From: an uncultured Clostridia bacterium
GTDB taxonomy: Bacteria > Bacillota > Clostridia > Christensenellales > Borkfalkiaceae
Reading direction: 5' to 3'
Length of the DNA stretch: 38,442 nucleotides
Assembly: GCA_947632015.1 (NCBI GenBank)
Contig: CANRNP010000013.1
Span: 1-38,442 of the forward strand
Part shown: in pieces, positions 29,001-36,800 of the stretch
How the letters are laid out: every line of letters starts with the position of its first letter
How positions within the stretch are numbered: the stretch's first letter is position 1
Made by a program: the position numbers and the translations under genes
Notes under the pieces: generated by a model
Told to the model about the DNA's origin: nothing
What the model saw: only the letters and a program-made list of their open reading frames with translations
Database searches by the model: none

Positions 29001-31946
29001 GCCCCAGATATGGATGCGGTAGCTCTTTTCTTTGAATACGACGAGCAAGATCTCGTTTTCCGTATCGACGAAGGTATAGGTGCCCGTTTCGAGAACGGTG
29101 AGGGTGTCGTCCTCCTCTCTGTATGCGATATTATGGCGGGTAACTTTGCCGTAGCCGTCGAGGAGAAGCACGTCGCCGGAGTTGTCGTCCGCAAGGTATT
29201 GCCCCGCCTCATAGCCGCAACGGGTGAACGTCCCGTTCTTCAAATCGATGTCGAACAGTCCCTCCCAAACGCCTTCTTCCGAGAGGGCGTAGGCGTAAAT
29301 GCGGTAAGCGTTTTCCGCGGAAAGGGCGCCGACGATGTAGTATTGCATTTCGAGCCCGTCGAGGTCCGCAAAGCCGTAGCCGTCCAGAGTGAGCGAGGAA
29401 TTTTCACCCGTAAAGGTCTTTGATCCCGTCCACAGGTCGTTGTGGCGGGCGTAGCAGAGCGTGTTGTCGCCGTCGAGCACAAGGAGCAGGAAGCGGAACG
29501 TTTCCCCGCTCCCCGCGGGGTTGAACACGCCTTCGCCCGTTTCGCCGTCATACGTATAGGTGCCGAGGATCCCTCCCTCATGGTCGGGATCGAAGTAGAG
29601 CGCGGAATGGGTGTCGTCGGCAAGCAAGAAGAGGGAATAGTCCTCCTCTATTGCGCCGTCGTAGAGGGAGTAGAAGCCCGATTCTCCTTCGATCAGGGTG
29701 AATTTCATCTCATCGCCCGTTCCCGTGAACGTGAAGTAGAAGAATTCGCCCGTTTGGATGTCCAAAAACTCCATGAAATCGAAGCCGAGGGGAGACGATT
29801 CCCCCATAAAGAGCGAAACCGCTCCGAGATGGGAGACGCCGTCTGCCGTGTACAGCGAATTCCCCGCCGCTTGCCCCTCGCTGTTGAGGGGGCTCAGGAG
29901 CAACACGCCGCCGTCGTCCGATTCGATCTTTTTCGCGCCCTTCGTCTCGACGGTGGGGTATTGTATGAAGTAGGAAAAGTAGAAGGTATAGAGCCCGTAG
30001 GGGAAATAGCCGCTTCCGAGCTCGAATTCGAATATAAGTTCACCGTCGTCGGAGGTATAGAGGAAGAACCCATCTTTGCCCGCTACCTTCGAAACGGTGC
30101 CCTCCACGCCCTCCATTTCGTAGTAGTAGACGGCGCTGTCGTCCTCGCCGAGCACGATCGTGGTGCTGCCGATCCCCGTCGCATCGGAAAGTCCGTAATA
30201 GTAGTGATATTCGGTGTATGTTCCGTCGCCGAGCAGGGAGAAGGTCTTTCCCGCGCTGTCCAAACGGTAGGTGACAACGTCTCCGCCGTTCTCGACAAAG
30301 CGCAAAATGATTCCGAGCGGGGAGCTTTCGGGCACATACATGCCCTTTTTCTCCGTTCCGCCCTCGTTGAGCACGGCGCTGTCCTCCGAGCCGCTGAACC
30401 CGTCGAGGGTGAGGGTCTGCCCGTCGGTGCCCGTATAACTTCCCTTCAAGCCGTCCTCAAAGAGGATAATGGGCATTTCGTCGTAGGAGAGAAGTTTGCC
30501 TGTCATCTCGCTGATCCCGTCGTCGGAATCGACGAGGGTAAATTCCCAAACGCCGTCCTCTCCGGGGAGATAGGAGCCGATGTAATAGACGTCGTAGGTC
30601 TCAGGGTCTGCGCCGATCGCCATGCCGAACCCGTCGAGAACGTAGATGAGAGGGGAATACGCCTGCACGGCGTCCTCCGCGTAATAAAACACGAACTGCG
30701 CGTAGCTTCCCCTTTCCGCGCCCGGACGGAGGAAAACGGTCTGTCTCTCTTCGCCGAACGCCATTTCCGTGATCATGAAGGAAAACGACGTTTCTTCGCT
30801 CCGGAAGGTGTAGAACATCGTTTCGGGGTCGTAGGAGATATCGCCCTCCATTTCCAAGCCGCCTTCGAGGTAGCGCGCGCCGCCGAAGCCGTCGAAGGTG
30901 ATGGATGCGCCGTTTTCATACAGCTCTTCCGTATAGGCGTTCGCCTGCGGGTAGGAGCGGTTTGCCTGCGCCTCGCGGTAATAGACGAAGGTGCCTGAGG
31001 TTTCATTCGCCTTGCCTTTGAGCACCTCTTTGCCGTCGTTTTGGATGGTGAATTGCAACGTATCGGGTTCGGCGCCGCTTGTCGCTTCGCCGCGGTACTC
31101 TTCGTTTGCCCGCCGAAGAAGGGCAACGCCGGGCTCCGTTTGGGGGAAGAAGAGGAAGTCGCCGCCGCCGAAGCGGTCGTAATACGCCTCATCCCATATC
31201 GCATAGAGGAAGAGGGTCTCCGAAAGTTCGAGCCGTTCGCCCGCACTGTATTCGATCTCGCCGTCCGCCTCGGTCGCCCAGCCCGCAAAGCGGTACCAGG
31301 CGGGAACTTGCAGATCGCCGATCCCGCTAAGCTCGACTTCTGCGCCGTAGCGCACGGAAGTCGGGAGAAGGGACCCTTCGATCTCCGCCCCTTCGGGCGC
31401 GTTCGCGTAATAGAAAACGTTCATCGTCTCCCGTTTGAGGTAGACGGTGAATCTTTCGGCTTTGCCGAGTTTTTGCACGGAGAGTACGTTTTCTTTGCTC
31501 TCATCCGGCAAGAAGTGCTCCTCCTGCGGGGCGTAGGTAAACGCTTCGCCGAAGATGGCGGTGCCCGTCTTTTCGGTCGCCGCGCCGTATTCGCCGTTCA
31601 CGTCCTCAAAGTAGAGCTCCACGGTGTAGGTCGCATAATACTTCGCGGTGAGGGTCAGCCCGCCTTCGGGCATTGTCTGGGCGCCGACGGGGTCGTTTCC
31701 GCTGTACCAGCCCGCAAAGGTGAGCCCCGTTTCAGGCGTCGGCGTAACGGAAGAGAGAAATTCCGCGAGAGAGGCGCCCACCGCCACTTCATACGAGGTC
31801 GCGTCGAGCGTGCCGCCTTCGCCCGCCGAAAGGGTGAGCGTTGCCGTCGGGGTCTCAGGTTCTTTCGGCTTGCACGCCGCAAAGCAGAGGAGACCCATTG
31901 CGAGCGCCGCGCAGAGCATTGCCGCAAGGAACCGGATCTTTTTCAT
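26022..31946 (-). CDS. Giant exported lipoprotein with InlB-like, LDG-repeat and LRR_5 regions
   Basis: This 1974-aa protein has a signal peptide with a lipobox-like CFAAC (C25). Residues about 35-250 are InlB B-repeat/MucBP-like (FAGWYSGNDPVGAQ, FAGWATEADGE). Then repeated modules built round LDG(F/Y)G appear: FDGFGGARY (about 350), VLDGFGMAIG (436), LTLDGFSG (513), LTLDGYGFADL (853), LLLDGYGKV (927), LSLDPYGTAVF (1011) and FVLDGVLREVYYG (1330). An LRR_5 block lies at about 1110-1260 (IGANAFNGCG, VGANAFYAC, IGENAFR). The C-terminal 600 residues are beta-rich and Tyr/Glu-rich without a family I know. AAGGAGG precedes the ATG. It is paralogous to the partial gene at 33853-38442. Likely surface adhesion or matrix role; inferred. 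Confidence 0.9.
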   Translation of the reverse strand: MKKIRFLAAMLCAALAMGLLCFAACKPKEPETPTATLTLSAGEGGTLDATSYEVAVGASLAEFLSSVTPTPETGLTFAGWYSGNDPVGAQTMPEGGLTLTAKYYATYTVELYFEDVNGEYGAATEKTGTAIFGEAFTYAPQEEHFLPDESKENVLSVQKLGKAERFTVYLKRETMNVFYYANAPEGAEIEGSLLPTSVRYGAEVELSGIGDLQVPAWYRFAGWATEADGEIEYSAGERLELSETLFLYAIWDEAYYDRFGGGDFLFFPQTEPGVALLRRANEEYRGEATSGAEPDTLQFTIQNDGKEVLKGKANETSGTFVYYREAQANRSYPQANAYTEELYENGASITFDGFGGARYLEGGLEMEGDISYDPETMFYTFRSEETSFSFMITEMAFGEERQTVFLRPGAERGSYAQFVFYYAEDAVQAYSPLIYVLDGFGMAIGADPETYDVYYIGSYLPGEDGVWEFTLVDSDDGISEMTGKLLSYDEMPIILFEDGLKGSYTGTDGQTLTLDGFSGSEDSAVLNEGGTEKKGMYVPESSPLGIILRFVENGGDVVTYRLDSAGKTFSLLGDGTYTEYHYYYGLSDATGIGSTTIVLGEDDSAVYYYEMEGVEGTVSKVAGKDGFFLYTSDDGELIFEFELGSGYFPYGLYTFYFSYFIQYPTVETKGAKKIESDDGGVLLLSPLNSEGQAAGNSLYTADGVSHLGAVSLFMGESSPLGFDFMEFLDIQTGEFFYFTFTGTGDEMKFTLIEGESGFYSLYDGAIEEDYSLFLLADDTHSALYFDPDHEGGILGTYTYDGETGEGVFNPAGSGETFRFLLLVLDGDNTLCYARHNDLWTGSKTFTGENSSLTLDGYGFADLDGLEMQYYIVGALSAENAYRIYAYALSEEGVWEGLFDIDLKNGTFTRCGYEAGQYLADDNSGDVLLLDGYGKVTRHNIAYREEDDTLTVLETGTYTFVDTENEILLVVFKEKSYRIHIWGSYDGEETTAYYTAEYEGAGTYISGDLEYLSLDPYGTAVFTDRYGVSYEGEYTRLSARAVSFASETLDGEQIFVLGENGAFTHPIEGFVIDGNVLVKYLGGESAEMKIPAGVTEIAPLAFSVHEYGSRYRGADILSLDLSDVETIGANAFNGCGLLKTVRGDKVKTVGANAFYACIELTGVNLPAAETIGENAFRLAESLINLSLPKAKVLYSSAFSGCYFLEKVDLPAIEELYEGVFFDCFFLQSVTLGESLTQLGTPEEPVAGVFGRSYGTEQAPVKVILQGKTVPTVGQNLFEGVNTYTVCVPDIATVKTFYLDKTWAAYNGNLGARSSYDGTYYNYSYGTRTFVLDGVLREVYYGVTVLGAYEVRGEKLFTLKFDPQSDTGYTEKEMFGFTSENEFWYDQYNYQDEEYYSYYHKAGKELTFKVNGTDADTIVFTPDEYRTFAAGVAYEVPAVWTHKGERVEAAVQLSFDSYFSPIMNLLAEGYRYSMSPSAGSADFSVSLGSPQFDPIITFYTADDRSQLTISQNDEEGTNYTASFRIASITDEDGNPFEIVNAPVTRNEDTFTVVQSYVFAGYSYRMTFTLTGEDSFSYAYEREQQIVIETEDGNAKVVLYRSEEGQITSVTLFVSGKEFGEDAQNCLFNHTDGSNVYYWLVYDYNYAGEFTLTLTEEGSTLGGELSSSTVVKGYLDGVYAIAFYTNSARTALWMRTSSGEYGKVESGEIQEENGYLRVTFQGNVYYVTLDLASKTATIVFADTTYPFYEDEEMQGDLRVVRDPDGSLRQMTLTVNGKKYEDYTEYQGDYSSYYIFTDGTDYYEVQIHTSDCSVSALTQRKYTCGEFSVTLLIRPNDDSAAGIVSPEYAGKKVEASFQAAYKSGAEYALIEIETDEGSKTYLIADTLKEDMEELLEKTLETDDGQYRVTVLVTGSGRIFAVSKFEIRSGDSYAEVEIGWQGEAEGDGYNYEIDDAITYQSYYFLIEFSDGEWTIEFHH

Positions 31947-32000
31947 ACTATCCTCCTTTCCTGTCCGTTTTCAGACAAAAACAGACAAAATATCATAAAA

Positions 32001-32034
32001 GAATTATATTATCTATAGAATTATATTATCTATA
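32001..32034. repeat. Two tandem 17-bp repeats at the giant-lipoprotein promoter
   Basis: GAATTATATTATCTATA occurs twice without a gap (32001-32017 and 32018-32034). The right copy contains the -10 box of the minus-strand promoter and the other spans the expected first transcribed bases. Confidence 0.9.
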
Positions 32035-32057
32035 CAACATTTTATTAAAAAAGTCAA
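32029..32057 (-). promoter_or_regulatory. Promoter of the giant lipoprotein gene
   Basis: Minus strand: TTGACT (32057-32052), 17-nt spacer, TATAGA (32034-32029). The leader is about 75 nt and ends with AAGGAGG before the ATG at 31946. Confidence 0.78.
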
Positions 32058-32135
32058 GTTTTCTGCCGCCAACAACAATAAGTTTTGGTTATACCGCAAT
32101 TATTTTCGCTTATCCTTCTTTGCGTACGCTACGGC

Positions 32136-32164
32136 TTGTAATCTTTATGCGTTCGTGCTATAAT
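32136..32164 (+). promoter_or_regulatory. Promoter of the two-gene exported-protein operon at 32220
   Basis: TTGTAA (32136-32141), 17-nt spacer, TATAAT (32159-32164). The leader is about 50 nt. It is divergent from the giant-lipoprotein promoter; the 31947-32219 spacer holds nothing else that I see. Confidence 0.85.
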
Positions 32165-32219
32165 GCTTACGGGCGGCGCGTTCAATTGCGCCGCACAGCG
32201 GAAAAACAAAGGAGATGTT

Positions 32220-33200
32220 ATGAAACTTCGGATCGCCGCGCCCGTCGCCGCGGCTCTGCTCTTTTTTGCGGGCTTTGCGCCCCGCCCGAATGCGCTCTCC
32301 GCGCGGGAAAAAACGGAATACCCGCTTCCGGGAGGGAGCGCCGTGCTCGAATGGGGTCCCGCCGAGCCCGCCGAAAATACGAACACGGGTTGGTGGAAGG
32401 GAGCGTTCGGCACGGTCTCTCTTCCCGCGGGCGAATGCGGCGTGAAGTATGAATACGACCGCCGTCACGACTGCGCCGACAACGCCGTCCAGATCGAAAG
32501 GGCGGACGGCGTTTGGGGAAGTTTTTATCCCTTCGGCTCGCTCGCCGAGTTTGCGGACGGCTGGCAGACGTGCGGCAAAGCGGAGTATTTTGTCAACGGC
32601 GAGCCCGCCTCTCCCGCATTGCAGACGGGGGATAAGGCGCCCGCGGAGGAGGGCTTCTGGCACGGAAGTTTTACCATTTCCGTCTTTCGTTGTACAAATA
32701 ATTTATATACGGTGTGCGATTTTTTGCGCAGCGGCGGGCAGTACCGTCTTACGGCGGTCTATTCGTTCGGGAGCTTCGAAGGACCGTTTACGGTGCGCAT
32801 GAGCGGATATTGCGCCGACCTTCAAGGAACCGTCTCCCGCGCCGTATCCGTCTGTTTTGTCGCGGACGACTGTCAAACGCGCGGGCATCTGTGGGGGGAA
32901 TGGACGCTTGGGGCGGACGGCGCGGAGGAGCGCTTCTGTACCCGTTGCTCAGAGCGCGAAACGCGGGAGAGCGAGCGGGTCGCCTTATTCCGCGCGGGCG
33001 TGGAAAAAGTGAAAAATGCGCAGATGTGGGAGGAAAAGCTGAGCGCGATCGGCGAGGCGCTCTCTCTTTACGAAAAATTGCAGGAGGGAGAGCGGACTTT
33101 GGCGGAAAAGGAATACGCCGCGCTCGAAGAGGAGATTGCGGCGTATAACAGGGCGGCGGAGGCAGTAAACGAGGCGTTTTTGGGGAGGAGAGCGGGATGA
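32220..33200 (+). CDS. Exported hypothetical protein with a Cys-pair/HxWGEW motif
   Basis: This 326-aa protein has a signal peptide (residues 1-27, probably cut after ALSA). The body up to about residue 210 is a beta-rich domain of unknown family with several Trp and Cys residues. At about residue 225-250 HLWGEWTLGADG is followed by CTRCSERE, a His/Trp plus Cys-pair motif like those in the LRR lipoprotein upstream. The C-terminal 70 residues are a Glu/Lys/Ala-rich, probably coiled-coil helix. AAGGAG precedes the ATG at 32220, which was preferred to an earlier ATG inside the -10 box. It overlaps the next gene by 4 nt. No enzyme motif is seen; role unknown. Confidence 0.8.
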   Translation: MKLRIAAPVAAALLFFAGFAPRPNALSAREKTEYPLPGGSAVLEWGPAEPAENTNTGWWKGAFGTVSLPAGECGVKYEYDRRHDCADNAVQIERADGVWGSFYPFGSLAEFADGWQTCGKAEYFVNGEPASPALQTGDKAPAEEGFWHGSFTISVFRCTNNLYTVCDFLRSGGQYRLTAVYSFGSFEGPFTVRMSGYCADLQGTVSRAVSVCFVADDCQTRGHLWGEWTLGADGAEERFCTRCSERETRESERVALFRAGVEKVKNAQMWEEKLSAIGEALSLYEKLQEGERTLAEKEYAALEEEIAAYNRAAEAVNEAFLGRRAG

Positions 33201-33799
33201 AACGGAGGCGGATGGCGTTTGCCGCGGGAAGTCTTGCGCTTGCGGCGTGTATTGCGTTTTCAGGCTGTAAAGAAGAGGACGGCGATCTGTATCGCCGTCT
33301 GGAAGAGCTGGGCGCGGCGGAATATGCCGCCATTTCCCTGCATGCCGAGATCGCTTTGGACGGGCTCACCCTCTGCGACGATTACACCGTGGAAAAGACG
33401 GGGGACGGATATACCGCGGAATACGCCGTCGAGCGGGCTTCCGTCATCGAAAAGGACGAAAACGGCGGGTACGTTCCCCCAAAAACGGTAAAAACAACGG
33501 TTTCGGGCGTCTTGGAAAACGTTCGCGGCGGTGAACTTCTCCCCGGCGGCGGGACCCTCCCCGCGGGACTTTCCCCGTCTCAGCCTTTCCGCTTCGAAGA
33601 GGGATATTTCTCGGACGTCGTGCAGAGCGAGGGGTATTTTTCGGCGGACGTTACCGACCCGTACGCATTTTTCGGGCAGACGGAAGCGGACGGGATGACG
33701 CTCGAAATTTTCTATCGGGAGAACGCCTTCGAACGGCTCACCCTCCGCTACCGTGCAGAGAGCGGCGCGGCGGTCGTATATTGCTATACCTATTCGTAA
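33197..33799 (+). CDS. Small lipoprotein of unknown function
   Basis: This 200-aa protein begins MKRRRMAFAAGSLALAAC and has a lipobox-like AFSGC (C24), so it should be lipid-anchored outside the membrane. The mature part is beta-rich and acidic (EEGYFSDVVQSEGYFSADV, LTLRYRAESG), without a recognised domain; it vaguely resembles the beta-sandwich lipoproteins of Clostridia. Its start overlaps the stop of the preceding exported protein (ATGA), so the two are translationally coupled and probably act together. A bidirectional terminator follows within 10 nt. Confidence 0.78.
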   Translation: MKRRRMAFAAGSLALAACIAFSGCKEEDGDLYRRLEELGAAEYAAISLHAEIALDGLTLCDDYTVEKTGDGYTAEYAVERASVIEKDENGGYVPPKTVKTTVSGVLENVRGGELLPGGGTLPAGLSPSQPFRFEEGYFSDVVQSEGYFSADVTDPYAFFGQTEADGMTLEIFYRENAFERLTLRYRAESGAAVVYCYTYS

Positions 33800-33806
33800 A
33801 TTTTCT

Positions 33807-33847
33807 AAAAAAATGCTCCCGCGGTTTGCCGCGGGAGCATTTTTTTG
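33807..33847. terminator. Bidirectional terminator between convergent surface-protein genes
   Basis: AAAAAAATGCTCCCGCGG-TTTG-CCGCGGGAGCATTTTTTT: a 12-bp GC-rich stem flanked by A and T runs, serving the 33197-33799 gene and the minus-strand giant gene. Confidence 0.93.
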
Positions 33848-33852
33848 CTTTT

Positions 33853-36800
33853 TTATTCGGTCGTGACCGTCGCCCGATAGGTGGGCTTGGTTACCGTTTC
33901 GCCCTCTTCGGTCTCAAAGACGATGTCCTCTCCGCGCTCCACCCTTACGTTATAGGTCAGCTCTTCCTCTCCCCACACGGCGGTAAAGGTGAAACTGCCG
34001 TCCTCGTTCTTTACCAGCCCGTGCGGATCGCCCAAATGGGAATACCGCTCAAACAAGCTGTCGTAGGGGATCACGTCCGCGAGCAGGATATTTCCGTCGC
34101 CGTCGATAAACAGATTCACGAGCTCGTCCGCGATGTTTGCGACCTGTACGAACGAATAGATCTTGACCTCCGCGGCGGATACCGTCCCGTCCTCGGAAAG
34201 GGTGAAGGAGATCAAATATCCCGTGCCCCAGGTGCAGGTGTCTTTTTCGCCGTTTTCCAGAACGTCCGCGTTGTCCACGATCCAAACTTCTTTGTCGTAG
34301 CCGTTCGGCGTTATGCCCGTATCGTAGGCAACGACGGATTTGCCCGTCGCCCGTTCTATGAGGGTGACGGCGCAGATCTTTTCGGGACCTCTCCCGGTAT
34401 CGTTCTTCGTGTCGGTGTCGGCATAGCCGGGCGCCAGGGACATCTTGGTATAGAGCAGCGATTTCGCCCGCACGGTGTACGTCTCCGTCTCCACGTCGCA
34501 GTAGGAATACAGCCCGTAGCACCAGAAGTAGACCCCGCCCTGATAGTATTCGAAATAATCGAGGAGATAGTCCTTTCCGTCGTTTGCGCGGAAGGCGATT
34601 TCGAGGCGGTCGCCGTAGCGGGGGTCGTAACCGACGAGCCGCACATCCTCTTGAAGCACCCCTTCAAAGTGCAGGGGAGCGCCGTATATCGGGTCGCCTG
34701 ACTCATAGAGATAGAGGAAGTCGCCCGAAATCGTGGTCTTTTCGAATTTCAGCGCGCCGAAGCCGAAATCGGTCTTATAGAGCCTGCCGCCGCGGGGGAC
34801 TTTCACTTCGGCGGTGTCGGGATAGTAGCGGGCGTTGTGGTCGAGATATTCCACCTTGTTATGCCCCGCCGCGATCGAGAAGGTATATGCGCCGTTCTCA
34901 TAGGAGAAGGTAATGGGATATACGCTGTTGCCGTAAGTGACGGTAGGGGAGAAGGCCCCCGCCGTTTCGCCCATGAGCGAATCGCCCGAAGCGTAGAGGC
35001 TGAGGGTATAGCCATCGTATTTCTCTTCGTAGCCCTCGAAGGTGAACGAGACGGGAAGATTTCTGTTCGTCGTGCCGTTGGGGGTGAAGGTGAGCGTAGC
35101 CGAAAGATCGGGATGAGCGGGAACGGGTGCGCCGTTCTCGTCGCGCATAAGCACTTTGCCGCTCAGAACGAGGGCGCCGCCCTTCCAGAGACGGTACACG
35201 CTCCCCCCGTAGGAATAGCTGTCGCCGCGGGGCGCTTCGAGCTCGGTGGCGGTTTCGTCGTTTCCGAGGTATGCGTAAATTTTGCCGTCCTTCTCATAGT
35301 AGGGGCCCGACTTCGTGCCGAGGCGGACGGTGCCGTCCGCTCCGAAGGAAATGCACTCCATGCGCTCGGAGAAGTAGAGCCCTGAGAGCGCCGCGTAGTC
35401 GGTCATAAAGAAGGTTTTGCCCTCCAAACGGAAGTAGAACTCCTCGCCGCCGAGAGGGGAGTTTTCGTCCGCGGTGAAGTTGATGAAGTCAGCTTCGAAA
35501 TCGATCACCGTGTAAGAGCCGCTTCCCATGATGTCCGCCGTGATATAGGTGCCGCCCCCGAATCCGTCGAGCATGAGCACATTCCAGTCGGCGTCGGTAA
35601 AGATGCCGCTTTCCTCCGCGGAGTTCACGAGGCAGACGTTCGTCAGCGACGAGCCTAATTCGGGGATCTCGTAGCCCATGCCGGGGATGAAGGTCACGAG
35701 ATAGTTCCCCGTGGGGTACCCGCTGCCGAAGTTCACGCCGCGGAAGAGATATTCCTCGTTCCCCCAGCTCTCGTTGATCGTGCCGAGGACGACGTAATTC
35801 CCCTTCGAGCCGTTGGAAACGCTCACGATCTTTTCGTTGCCCTTATCTTCGAGGGTCACGGTGTAGTTGTGGATAGGTTCGAAATTAAGGTTGACGAGCG
35901 TCCACGTTTTGCCCGCCGCCCAGTCGATCTCGCGGAAAGTCTTTGTCGCAAGGTTGAGCTCGATCGCCTTTTCCGTCCCGTTGGGAAGGGTGAAGGTGGC
36001 GGTCGCGAAGAAGAGATCGCGGATATACTCCCCGTTTACCGTCTCCCCGTCGCTTGTCAGAGATGCGGTGTGATAGCCGTCCATCGTAAAGACGTTCTGC
36101 CCCGAAGTGAAGGAGAATCCTTCGCCCGTCGCAACTTCAAGCTGTTGCGCGAACTCTTCGTCGTATTTCACCGCGAACAGGAGCCCTTCGTAATCCTCGT
36201 CGGGAAGGGTATAGAGGACGAAGTTAAAACTTTCGGAGCCGCCCGTAAAGGTATAAACGGGCTCGCCGAACAGGGTAACGCCCGTCTCCTCGTAGGAGCC
36301 CGTCAGGTAGCTCTCGCCCTTGTTTTCGGTGTACTTCGCGCGGTTTATGCCGTCGAGGAAGAGCATCTCCGTTCCCAAGCCCGAAGAGACCCCCGTCGGC
36401 TTTACGACGTAAACGGTGCTTTCCACGAAGTCGGTAGGGGTGGCGATCTGCTCGTTTTCCTCGTTATAGGAGAGGAAGAAGTTGAGCGTTACAAGGTCGC
36501 CCGCCTCCGTAACGTACGCAAAGGAGCCCACCGTATTTGAGAAATTCTCGCTTACGGCGGTGGTGAACTCGCCCTCTTCCACGGCGCCCGAAGCGCTGAT
36601 GTAGAGCGCGCCGAGCCCGCCCGTCGTGAAGGAAGTGCAATTCCAGATCTCTCCGCCGCCCTCTACCTGAAACGTTTGCCGGTAGAAGAACTCCTCGCCG
36701 CCGACCGTCTCTTCGAGCACGCAATACACGTTGTAGCTGCGGTAGTCGGTCGTGCTGGTCACATGGGTGTTGTAGAATACGATCCGTTCGGGAATTTCGT

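Noticed and set aside
29442-30998. Long antisense frames opposite the giant lipoprotein genes (for example 518 aa here and 490 aa at 27066-28538)
   Set aside because: They mirror the GC-rich codon use of the real minus-strand genes, have unnatural composition and no ribosome sites, and match no family.
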